A DNA stretch of 64,000 bases from Tunturibacter psychrotolerans (GTDB taxonomy: Bacteria > Acidobacteriota > Terriglobia > Terriglobales > Acidobacteriaceae): assembly GCF_040359615.1 (NCBI RefSeq), contig NZ_CP132942.1:434001-498000 (forward strand), read 5' to 3'. Shown in pieces: positions 27,219 to 35,052 of the stretch. Below the pieces are notes generated by a model. The model did no database searches. It was not told the origin of the DNA and saw nothing but the letters and a program-made list of their open reading frames with translations. Both the position numbers and the translations under genes were made by a program. Numbering within the stretch: position 1 is the stretch's first letter; the number at the start of each line of letters is the position of its first letter.

Positions 27219-27881
27219 TCACATGTTGATCGTTGCTGAAACTGTCAGTCCTCGAATCACAGTGACAGTTGCAGTGCCCGCCGGCAGTGCGGGATAGGTT
27301 GCGGTTAGCGTCACTGCTTGTGGAAGCCCGGGCGGGTTGGCTAAGAAAATAACGAACTGTCCATCGGGGCCAGTGGTGTAAGCCGGATCGCTACCCGGTG
27401 TTTCCTGCACCAACGCGCCTGCGAGCGGAAGACCGCCGTGCATGACAGCTCCACGAATCAACGTGGAACCCGCAGGAAACGGATACGCGGTCGTGGGCAG
27501 CAGTGTGGCAAGCTGACGCTGTGTTTTGTAGGCAGCGGTTTGCCCGGGATCGCCTAGAGGTAGGTTCCGGTTGGCCAAAGTAACGTCTGGAAAGGCCGGC
27601 CAGAGCGGCGAAGGCATGGGCACTGTTACCGGAATTTGGACAGCAAGGTAATATGGTGTATCGAGTTTGCTTTTCACTACAAAAGACTGCGGTCCGGGCT
27701 TGAGGTCGGGGGCGAGAAACAGAAAGGCACCGGTGGAGTCTTTCTGTTTCCCCAGGATGGATCCGGACGAAACCGTAACATCTCCTACCAGTTGGTTGGA
27801 GTTTGTAACTCCGTCGCGCAACAGCATGGCAAACTGTAGCGTGACTTCGATCGATTCGCCCTGGACGGTGGGAAACGGCAT
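27219..27881 (-). CDS. eCIS accessory protein with carboxypeptidase-regulatory-like fold
   Basis: 220 residues. Residues about 1-90 are beta-rich (VQGESIEVTLQFAMLLRDGV). The C-terminal 90 residues have a LIRGAVMHGGLPLAGALVQE, then TTGPDGQFVIFLANPPG pattern, typical of carboxypeptidase regulatory/Cna_B-like beta sandwiches. No signal peptide. It lies between the DUF4255 gene (9 bases) and sheath 1. Such proteins occur with DUF4255 in other eCIS loci, and a role near the tail end or cap is plausible but unproven. Confidence 0.7.
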   Translation of the reverse strand: MPFPTVQGESIEVTLQFAMLLRDGVTNSNQLVGDVTVSSGSILGKQKDSTGAFLFLAPDLKPGPQSFVVKSKLDTPYYLAVQIPVTVPMPSPLWPAFPDVTLANRNLPLGDPGQTAAYKTQRQLATLLPTTAYPFPAGSTLIRGAVMHGGLPLAGALVQETPGSDPAYTTGPDGQFVIFLANPPGLPQAVTLTATYPALPAGTATVTVIRGLTVSATINM

Positions 27882-27890
27882 AACCTGCTC

Positions 27891-28493
27891 CTACACACCT
27901 GCTGATGCTTTCTCTGCGTACGTGTTGGTAGTTGACAGCACTCTCTGTTGGAACTGCTCTTCATTGGAATCGAGCAAGGCCACGCGAACTGTGTATGTGA
28001 CAGAAAGCCGGTAGGGCGTTTCAAGCGCCTGCCACACCCACGAGACTTCCTGCAGCGGAACGGTATTGAAGACCACGCGCACGACTTCTCCAGTGGTGGC
28101 AAGGGTGCCTGTGAGGTCAGAACCTTGCAATGTCGGTCGGTCGTAGAGAATCTGCAGTACTTTTCCCAGTACAATTTGCTGATCGCGGGGCGCCTTCAGC
28201 AGCGGAGTGACAAGGTAGTACAGGTCAATCGACATTGGCGGCTTTCGGATGCGGCCCCCGGTACCCTCCACGTGCGCGCGGTTCTTGAGGTATGGATCCT
28301 CGACGATTCGATAGAGGTAGACGGACAACAGGGTGGGATCACTCGAGTTTTCCTGATGCTCCGCCGGAGACTCGAGTGAGATAAGGCTTGAGCTACTAAT
28401 CAACGCGACGAGGTCTGGATCAGCCTGGATCTGCTGCCATAAGACGTTGATCAATGACTGGCCGACCTCGGCTAAGATCTTGTAGTCGCTCAT
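27891..28493 (-). CDS. DUF4255 protein, tail terminator/cap-like (Afp16-like)
   Basis: 200 residues from the ATG at 28493, preceded by AGGAAC. An upstream in-frame start at 28646 adds about 50 residues of unrelated composition inside the divergent control region and is rejected. The N-terminus (YKILAEVGQSLINVLWQQIQ) and VSVYLYRI-like segment LLSVYLYRIVEDPYLKNRAH identify DUF4255, the family of Afp16, which ends the tube and sets sheath/tube length. It is the first gene of the eCIS operon. Confident. Confidence 0.9.
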   Translation of the reverse strand: MSDYKILAEVGQSLINVLWQQIQADPDLVALISSSSLISLESPAEHQENSSDPTLLSVYLYRIVEDPYLKNRAHVEGTGGRIRKPPMSIDLYYLVTPLLKAPRDQQIVLGKVLQILYDRPTLQGSDLTGTLATTGEVVRVVFNTVPLQEVSWVWQALETPYRLSVTYTVRVALLDSNEEQFQQRVLSTTNTYAEKASAGV

Positions 28494-28802
28494 TCCCGCT
28501 ATGTTCCTGCTCTCGGCACGGTCTTTTGCACGTTCGCTGCCATAACGGAAAGCCGCCGGAATGTAACCAGGGCCCAGTTTTTGGGCGTACACGCGGCATA
28601 AGGGCGGGCTCCCCGGTGTAACAGAGTGACAGTCATGATGTGACACTTCGGCGTTCTATCTGCGGTATGCCATTCAAAGCATTGCGACTGTTGAAGCAAA
28701 GCGTTGTGACACCAGAGAAGGCATTGTCACGCTGTCCAAAAAACATTGAGCGGATTCGTCTCAGTTGCGGTACGATTCACCGACGGAAGGGCTGGAAGGA
28801 TC
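28494..28802. promoter_or_regulatory. Divergent control region between eCIS operon and DUF1360 gene
   Basis: 309 bases without a convincing gene, between two divergently read genes. TGTGACAC occurs at 28639-28646 and 28705-28712, GTGACA at 28626-28631 and TGTCAC at 28725-28730. These spaced copies suggest a regulator binding site, probably for the eCIS operon, whose start is 133-240 bases away. A clear -35/-10 pair could not be assigned. Confidence 0.4.
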
Positions 28803-29180
28803 ATGCGATTCTACTGGCTAACGCTTGGCATACTCGGCGTCTGGCGAATTACACATCTGCTTTCAGCGGAGGATGGCCCCTGGAACATGACGGTCGCAAT
28901 CCGCCGGAAAGCCGGTAGCGGCTTCTGGGGCAGCCTGCTTGATTGCTTTTACTGTTTAAGCCTCTGGGTCGCGTTCCCTTTTGCATATTTGCTTGGAGAA
29001 GCGCTCAAGGAGCGGTTTTTGCTTTGGCTGGCTTTTTCCGCGGGAGCCATACTGCTTGACAAATTGGATTCAAAAGGCCCTGATCCACCCATCTATTTTG
29101 AGCACGGAGGCGACGACCATGTCATGTTGCGGAAAGACGAGAGCTCAGCTTCAGGGATCAATCTCAACACAAAAACTTAA
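28803..29180 (+). CDS. DUF1360 membrane protein
   Basis: 125 residues from the ATG at 28803, preceded by GGAAGG; an upstream start at 28746 is less likely. The pattern GVWRITHLLSAEDGPWNMTV and then CFYCLSLWVAFPFAYLLGEA is DUF1360: a membrane protein with a paired-Cys 'FYC' motif and at least two helices (about 3-18 and 45-85). Known: DUF1360 includes the spore protein CotJA-neighbour family and many proteins of unknown role; such genes also occur next to eCIS clusters. It diverges from the eCIS operon and overlaps the next gene by 62 bases. Confidence 0.8.
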   Translation: MRFYWLTLGILGVWRITHLLSAEDGPWNMTVAIRRKAGSGFWGSLLDCFYCLSLWVAFPFAYLLGEALKERFLLWLAFSAGAILLDKLDSKGPDPPIYFEHGGDDHVMLRKDESSASGINLNTKT

Positions 29181-29379
29181 ACCGGCAGGGGGCGCTCCGC
29201 CTCCGCCTGCCGCGGCGCAAAGCATCTACTTCCGCTATTTTGGCAAGACCGGCCTCACGGTCACCGGGCCCACTTCGTCTGTGGCGTATCGCTTCGTCGC
29301 CAATGGCGCCCCTATCGCTGTGGACCCGAGAGACGCTGCCGCGCTGGCCCGCGTGCCGAGTCTGCGAGCGATTAGGTAG
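29119..29379 (+). CDS. Small MSCCGK protein, eCIS-adjacent accessory
   Basis: 86 residues, start chosen from a GGAGG box 8 bases upstream. It starts MSCCGKTRAQLQ, has a short Pro/Ala linker, then QSIYFRYFGKTGLTVTGPTS and FVANGAPIAVDPRDAAALAR. The Cys pair at the N-terminus and the F.Y.GKTGLTV.GP..S core recur in small proteins I know from eCIS and phage-like loci. It overlaps the DUF1360 gene by 62 bases in another frame, so both are probably co-expressed. Function unknown. Confidence 0.6.
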   Translation: MSCCGKTRAQLQGSISTQKLKPAGGAPPPPAAAQSIYFRYFGKTGLTVTGPTSSVAYRFVANGAPIAVDPRDAAALARVPSLRAIR

Positions 29380-29464
29380 GCATGCACAGAAACTTCGCGA
29401 GCTTCTAGGAGCTTGGTCGTGATTCGCGACTATGAGAAGCCGGTTTTACGACCACCTGGCTTCT

Positions 29465-29708
29465 AACGGACACGTTATTCCCGGTCGCAATCCTAAGAAT
29501 CCAGGATGACAAAATCTCGTCGCTAAGACGGCGCGGGTGCCATGGTAAGAGACTTTGACACCTTCGTCACCCCTTATCTGGCTGGCGCGTACAACGCTAT
29601 TTCGTACTGGAGAGCCGATTTCAAGCTGAATTCACATCGATATTTTACTGGAGTCAGAGCTATTGGATACCAGATGGAATTCTTCAGCGATACGGGATAC
29701 TGGCTTCA
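29465..29708 (-). repeat. Recombined transposon end junction (copy 1): tniQ 5' remnant plus left end
   Basis: This segment matches 45,915-46,238 at over 85 percent by eye, in the same orientation, but lacks 77 bases present there. 29465-29550 corresponds to the first codons of the tniQ gene at 46,010 and is broken here by stops. 29594-29610 (ACGCTATTTCGTACTGG) is the point where a right end and a left end have been fused. From there to 29708 the sequence is a left end reading into the cargo. The missing bases include both TGTCA termini, consistent with deletion between direct repeats. Confidence 0.75.
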
Positions 29709-29750
29709 CGATAGCGCTTTCCACATAAATCAACACCTCTGCTCGTCAGA

Positions 29751-31009
29751 CTAAAACTTGTAGCCGGTCCACAGAGCCCAGTAGTTGAGGTTGCGCCCAG
29801 GTTGCGTCTCCTTCAGGAAACTGCCCGCATAAAAGATCCCATAATCCACCTGAAACCAGAGGTGGCGATTCGCCTGCCATCGAATCTCAGTGCCGGGCCT
29901 ATGTCCGACGAATCGTGCCCGACTACCATCGGCAGGCCTGATCAGGAACCCCGGCACAGCGTAGACGCCATCCTCAAGGCTCTGTCTCCACTGAAAAATC
30001 CAGTCGACCGACACAGACACGCTATGCGGAAGCGCCGTTTCGATGTGAGGATGAACGTCAATGAAGTTGATGGGGCCGGGACCCGTTGTGGCAAGGACGC
30101 CAAAGTAGTTGCCTTTTGGAAATAACGGATTGAAGGTCCCGAGGGTATTCGAGTTTGGATGATCTCCGCTCGAGATATCAGCCTTCACGCTGAAACGTGG
30201 TTTTAAAGGCACAGTCGGAAAGCGGTAGCCGGTTTCAGTCGCGATCGTCCATGCCCGAATATTTGCCGAGCCAATGTCCCAAACTGCCAAAGGCCTTCAT
30301 CGTCAAAGTCCCATCCTGGACGCTCGGTAGCTATCGGGCGAGATATCCTGGCGCCCAGCGATTGGCGCACCTCCTGCGCTGTGCCGCGTTGGAAGGTCGC
30401 CGCCTTCCGATCCAAGCCTAAGTAGTACAGGTCTAAGGAAGCTTTGTGGGGCAAAGACCGAATGGCATACACACCCCAGAAACTAACCGTACTTTCCGGT
30501 GCATTGTCGAAGAACCCAGGGTTGTCCTCGTCCGGACGCAGAGCAAAGCCATCCACTTGCCAGGAGTCGATTCTGCTCTTCACCATAAAGCCATCGAAGC
30601 TCAACCGGACATTTGGACCCTCCCGCACATCAATCAAGCGCCCGGAGCCGTACTCAAGCTCATGCCTTCCGATTCGGAGCTCGATCGATTTCGAATTTGA
30701 CGAACTACTGAGTTCCAGAAACGCTGACTGAAAGTCGAGCTTCTTTTCATCGATGGGACGCGGGCCGCCTCTACGGAATGAATTTAATCCGCTCTTCAGT
30801 TCGATGAAGGTACGGACATGCCTGCCATAGTGCAAATCGAAATAGGGCATGTACCTTTCATTGAGGTACCCGTTCCAATAAGGAGATTGGCCCCAGTTGT
30901 CGTTTCCGATCTGCTCCCAGACCTCTCGGGCTTCGCCGCCTATGGTCATGTACCAGTCATCGAGGTTCTTGCGGAGCGGGATGTCTGCGCGGCGCCAAAC
31001 ATCCTCCAA
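29751..31009 (-). pseudogene. Alginate-export-like outer-membrane beta-barrel gene, frameshifted and 5'-truncated
   Basis: Two reading frames encode consecutive parts of one barrel. 31009-30203 gives MTIGGEAREVWEQIGNDNWG, IELRIGRHELEYGSGRLIDV and FDGFMVKSRIDSWQVDGFAL, typical of the alginate_export domain. 30290-29751 gives the C-terminal strands ending in WALWTGYKF, with a terminal aromatic. The frame changes near 30290, in CAGTTTGGGACATTGGC, consistent with one lost G after GGG. The 5' side opens right after a TGA and no signal peptide is present. Known relatives transport alginate or other anions across the outer membrane. Cargo of the transposon and no longer functional. Confidence 0.75.
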
Positions 31010-31399
31010 AACTCACAATCTCAGAGTTGGACCCCGGACCACCTCAATTCTTTTCGCGAACGGACAGCACCCTACGCTACATGTTTCCCCTGAAGAGAAC
31101 GGCAGATAAAAATGATTGACCTGAAGCTGTTTGCGCGCCCAAACTTTGCTGGCATCAAGTGTATGTTTCTGGCAGACGACCGCACTTGCGATGCGATGCC
31201 GCCCTGACCAACAACAAGTGGTAGCTTGCCTTGGCTTCATCCCAAATATCTATTCAAAGACATTCGTACAAGAAGGTTGCTTGCTTCTGTCGTCCGCTTC
31301 GGATCTGAGCAAGCGGTTCACTTCGCGGCTATGCCATGAAGTCCGAACGATGCAGGCCTGGAACGGTTCGCCAGATCCACGGGCATGTTGTAATCGTGA
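31010..31399. other. No convincing gene
   Basis: 390 bases between two broken genes. Short overlapping frames exist on both strands but none shows a recognisable product, ribosome site or conserved motif. It may hold the lost 5' part of the alginate-export gene, though I could not recognise it. Confidence 0.4.
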
Positions 31400-31967
31400 A
31401 TGACAAGGTTTCCGATGACGAGCAAGTCCGGAAGCAAGCATAAGGCCGGCGGCAAAGTGTTCATCCCCCTGCCGCCACACGTAAAGGGACATGCCATCTT
31501 CGGTGGCAAAAGGATGAATATCGCTACCGGCTACACCGGACATCGGGTCCAGGGGAGCGGGTCCTCTTTGTGATGATGAACCCCAGCACAGCAGATCCGA
31601 TGTTTGATGATTCCACAGTCTTCACATGTCGCAAGTATGCCGAGTCGTGGGGCTATGACGGCTATCATGTGGGGAACATATTCGCCTACCGAACCACCGA
31701 TCAGAAGATGCTGCTGAAACTCCCTAACCCTATCGGTCCAGATAACGATGCACACCTGCTCGACATGGCGACCGCGGCGTCACTGGTGGTGTTCGCTTTC
31801 GGTCAACCCGGCAGCAAGGCTTTGAGAGCGCGGGGATCAGCTGTTGCTAAGCATCTCCGCGACAGTGCCGGCATTAAGTGCCACATGTTGGCCTTGAGTA
31901 GAACGGAACACCAAAACATCCGCTCTATCAGATCAACTCTCTTCAAGCCTCAATCTCAAACTTCTAA
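31400..31967 (+). pseudogene. DUF1643 gene with two frameshifts
   Basis: Three frames together spell one DUF1643 protein of about 190 residues. The first runs from ATG 31400 to GHAIFGG; the next starts with KDEYRYRLHR and continues VLFVMMNPSTADPMFDDSTV, WGYDGYHVGNIFAYRTTD and NPIGPDNDAHLLDMATAASL; the last reads NGTPKHPLYQINSLQAS to a TAA at 31965. The breaks lie in a run of four A (near 31508) and near 31900 (AGTAGAACGG). MNPSTAD, GP.ND and HPLY are the family motifs. Known role is uncharacterised. The open middle frame continues to 32178 but that tail is unlike the family. Confidence 0.7.
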
Positions 31968-32220
31968 TCCGGTAGTACGCAATGCCCGCATCACTCATCT
32001 GATCCCACTTCGAAGAATGGGCCTCATCTCACGGTTACGACATCGCCCCGCCGTGTCTCCAATCGACATCCGAAAGTATGCAGACCGTGATATCCAGGCG
32101 GCATTCGATGCATGGAAAATGGAGCAGGGCAGGTGGTGCGCATGCTCATGGAATCGACGCTTGAAACGGATGCCCTGAGGGAGCGAATCAACTCTTTAGC
32201 TAAGCCGCAGTAATGGCATT

Positions 32221-32703
32221 TTAGCTCTTCGGAATCTTTGCCTGCACCGAGTCCAGATTGAGGCACTCTGCTGGAACGCAAGGCAGCGGTTTGAAGTTGT
32301 AGTCTCTCAGTCTTCCAAGCTCTTGAAAATATCGGAAATAATCTTGCGAAGTGGGCGGAGCAACGACAGCTATAATGCGGACCTCGGCCTTACCGCTGCC
32401 ATTCACACGGCCCGTCCATGTGCCTTCTACCGGATCGTATTGGACCGGAGAAAACCCTTGCGGCCAAACATAGCCGGTCGAATCATCCCTCGTGAGCACC
32501 CAGATTTCGTGTCCTTTCGGGAGTTTCTTCAGTGTTCCCCGGATCGCGTAACTAAAACCACCTCCCAAAGGCTCACGTCCGCCAAGCATCTCCTGAGGTC
32601 TCGGCGAAATAATCTTGATCTTGTGGGGACGAACGGCTCGAACGACAGCCGCCAAAGCATTCCAAATTGCGTTACCGGCAACACCTTGCGTTATCGGGTC
32701 CAT
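32221..32703 (-). CDS. Unknown small protein
   Basis: 160 residues, intact. It begins MDPITQGVAGNAIWNALAAV with a possible amphipathic helix; a beta-rich body follows with KGHEIWVLTRDDSTGYVWPQ, GTWTGRVNGSGKAEVRIIAV and a Cys pair near the end. Similar 'GHEIW...WPQ...W.G.V' proteins occur as unknown soluble or TIR-associated modules. I do not assign a family. It is 5 bases from the next minus-strand gene and may be part of the same transcription unit. Confidence 0.55.
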   Translation of the reverse strand: MDPITQGVAGNAIWNALAAVVRAVRPHKIKIISPRPQEMLGGREPLGGGFSYAIRGTLKKLPKGHEIWVLTRDDSTGYVWPQGFSPVQYDPVEGTWTGRVNGSGKAEVRIIAVVAPPTSQDYFRYFQELGRLRDYNFKPLPCVPAECLNLDSVQAKIPKS

Positions 32704-32708
32704 CGCAA

Positions 32709-32959
32709 TCAGTTTCCACCATCGTCTTTCTTTAATACTTTCGCAGCTTTCCTCATCGTCTTTGGCAGGTCGGCTGATTTAGCTTTGACCACTTCCTTTT
32801 CGGAATTATTCGCTTTCCGCGCTGCCTTCACTGTAGCGGTGTGTATGGAAGCCGCGACCGTCTGGTCTACGAGACCACCGCTGACACCATGCTTCATGGC
32901 CTTTTTTCGGCTTTATCAATCGCTTTAAGGGCCTTTTTCTCGGGTTCCTTCTTAGCCAT
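32709..32959 (-). pseudogene. Small basic protein interrupted at an A6 run
   Basis: From the ATG at 32959 the frame reads MAKKEPEKKALKAIDKAEKR and stops. The following frame continues as KAMKHGVSGGLVDQTVAASI to GNN-type end DDGGN at 32709. The two join at GAAAAAAGGCC, a run of six A, so one lost A (or slippage at the run) would restore a protein of about 84 residues. It is Lys/Ala-rich like its upstream neighbour, 30 bases away. Transcriptional or ribosomal slippage at A6 could also bridge the frames, so it may not be dead. Confidence 0.55.
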
Positions 32960-32989
32960 TTCGCAGTGCCTCGGTAGGGAACTTGGTTA

Positions 32990-33415
32990 TTACCGCCGGC
33001 CAGCTTTCTTTGCAGGCTTCTTTACGGATTTCTTCACGGCCTTCTTATGCGGAACTGTCTCAACCGCCTTTTTCGCAACTTTTTTAGCCGGTGTCTTCTT
33101 GGCCGCAGATTTCTTCGTAACCTTCGCAGGACCTTTTTTCACAGTCTTTTTTGTAACGGCTTTCTTCGTGGCCTTTTTCGGAGATAGCTTCTTCACCGCC
33201 TTCTTCGTCACAGCCGTAGCTTCCTTCTTGACGGGTGTTTTTTTGGCAGCCTTTTTGACCGGGGCTTTCTTCGCCGGTGACTTCGTTAGAACCTCCGAAA
33301 CCGTAGTCATCGCCGTGCCAACTGCGGTTTGGACGGAGCCTGCCACATCTTCTGCCATCGCGATTCCGTACCCTACCGCCTCTGCAGCCTTTTCCAGTAC
33401 CGTTTTTTCAGCCAT
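32990..33415 (-). CDS. Histone H1-like Lys/Ala-rich protein
   Basis: 141 residues from the ATG at 33415. The N-terminal 50 residues are moderately hydrophobic and helical (VLEKAAEAVGYGIAMAEDVA). From residue 50 the protein is a repetitive tail of KKA, KKT and PAKK repeats, about 40 percent lysine, like the C-terminal domain of histone H1 or the bacterial Hc1/HctB-type nucleoid proteins. Known: such tails bind DNA or RNA non-specifically. It is followed by another small basic gene. Function in the island is unknown; regulation or packaging of DNA is possible. Confidence 0.7.
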   Translation of the reverse strand: MAEKTVLEKAAEAVGYGIAMAEDVAGSVQTAVGTAMTTVSEVLTKSPAKKAPVKKAAKKTPVKKEATAVTKKAVKKLSPKKATKKAVTKKTVKKGPAKVTKKSAAKKTPAKKVAKKAVETVPHKKAVKKSVKKPAKKAGRR

Positions 33416-33556
33416 TCTCAGATCCCTCAATCATTGTGTCTATATACAGTCACGAATTGTAGAGGCATATCGAGGTATGCGCGCAAGTCTTTTGCTTACC
33501 CTTCAGATTGTTGCCTTATCCGTGTCTGGCAGACGCGCTGCGCTCTCGACGCGAAC

Positions 33557-34213
33557 TCAGTCCACCCAACTTCCGCGCTTCGCTTGTGCAGCCGGTTGCC
33601 TGCGACTTCGTGTTGCGCCTGCGTTCTTCGCGGCTTTCTTCTTTGGTATTTGGGCAACTGTGGCTGGCTTATCAAGTTCGCCTCGTATGATTTGTCCAAA
33701 TTCCTTTCGGTCTTTCGACCGCGCATAGGCTTCCGGGTGCTTGTCAGGAAGCTTTTTGAATGTCTTTTTAAGGGAGACATACATCTCATACTGCTTCTTG
33801 CCTGACGATGAATACTTAATCCAGCCAGCATTCAGGGTAGTCTCCCCGATCTTCCCCTCGGATACCAGTCCCTTTTCGCGAAGTTTGTCCAGCCCCTTCG
33901 CAATTGCGATCTTCACGAATTCCCATGAGGCGCCCTGCAGTATGCCCTGCCATATAAGCGTTCCGATGCCGACTAGCCACACCGGAGGAGGCAGTAAAGA
34001 ATAGGATACTTTCGGTCCCCCCTTCTTCTTATCCTTGGCATGCACCGCACAGTACATAAAATTGAAGTAGACCAGCTCCCACATAGGGCTCGACATTGTT
34101 TCGGTCGAAACCGAGACTTCGCCGCGCCGGTTGTTTTCCAGAGTGAGATCCAGTGTGTCGAAAGAAATATTTATGAATTTTGGAAGAGTCTCAGCAGCTT
34201 TCTTAGGCATCAT
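33557..34213 (-). CDS. Unknown protein with basic C-terminal tail
   Basis: 218 residues. The N-terminal 130 are mixed alpha/beta, with a hydrophobic stretch PPPVWLVGIGTLIWQGILQG (about 77-96) that could be a membrane segment or buried helix. LDLTLENNRRGEVSVSTETM occurs early. The last 35 residues are Lys/Ala/Arg-rich (KKKAAKNAGATRSRRQPAAQ), like the tail of the next gene 141 bases on. No known family recognised. A shared basic tail suggests a common nucleic-acid or protein partner. Confidence 0.55.
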   Translation of the reverse strand: MMPKKAAETLPKFINISFDTLDLTLENNRRGEVSVSTETMSSPMWELVYFNFMYCAVHAKDKKKGGPKVSYSLLPPPVWLVGIGTLIWQGILQGASWEFVKIAIAKGLDKLREKGLVSEGKIGETTLNAGWIKYSSSGKKQYEMYVSLKKTFKKLPDKHPEAYARSKDRKEFGQIIRGELDKPATVAQIPKKKAAKNAGATRSRRQPAAQAKRGSWVD

Positions 34214-34280
34214 GAAAATATATCAGCGGTGCCGGTCTCGCTTCCTCGACGTTGCTACCTGCGCAGCCCAAAGCGTCTCA

Positions 34281-34794
34281 TTAATTCCCGTACCAACAAT
34301 CACAGGCCTTGAATGAAACGGCGCTCGCGCATCGGTTCGGCCACCAACTCAAGCATGACAAGGGAGCGAAAGTGAAACAGCCATCCGGATAGCGTGCATT
34401 AATGACAGCAAAGGCCTTTCCGTAGTTGTCAAACAGTCGGTGTTGAGCCAGCAGCTGTAGCAGCGGCCGGCGTTGTTCCTTCTGAAGCGGAGGAGTTCCC
34501 AATCCGAAAACGCCGTCGCAATAAGTCACCACCCGCTCTGGCCGAGCCAATCGCCATCGCCAGACAAGGCGATACCGAGATCAGCCAGCTCGTCGAGCAG
34601 ACCATCTACATCCACAGGCTTCCTGAGGTCGATGTCGCCCTTGAAGCGATTCCAATCACAGCATCCTCGAGCGCCGACCCCATGATTGCGCCCTGATACG
34701 AAGAGTCCGATCGGTATTTGACATGCTCGTTAGATATTGGATAGCCCTGCAGATTCATATAGATCAAAGCCGAAAACGTATGTTTGATAGGCAT
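34281..34794 (-). pseudogene. Remnant of an unrecognised protein, frames broken
   Basis: Three overlapping minus frames look like pieces of one gene. 34794 starts MPIKHTFSALIYMNLQGYPI and runs to SSYQGAIMGSALEDAVIG. A second frame reads NRFKGDIDLRKPVDVDGLLD, then ELADLGIALSGDGDWLGQSG. The third, 34550-34281, reads RVVTYCDGVFGLGTPPLQKE and KAFAVINARYPDGCFTF. I cannot name the family. At least two shifts are needed, so it is treated as a decayed gene. Confidence 0.4.
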
Positions 34795-35052
34795 AGCTGC
34801 TCTCGGGTCTATACTTGTTAGGCTCATGCAGAAATCCGAACAAAGCGAGATCAGCCGGGCCACAAGCCACTATCTTGTGTCGGAGGCCGGGTCTCTGGCA
34901 GGTTTCCAAAGTGGCGCTCGGCTAGGCCGGTCCTAACCCCTTCAGTGAAAGAGTAGAACTCACAGATAGGTTCTCGTCGAGCCGCCTACCACATAGCCGT
35001 GACGCAGACCACCCCAGAAGCTTGGCTAATCCCGTCAACGTGGAACGGATGT

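Noticed and set aside
28494..28646. Longer DUF4255 N-terminus
   Set aside because: DUF4255 proteins start close to the SDYKILAEV segment, and the extra sequence covers the likely control region.
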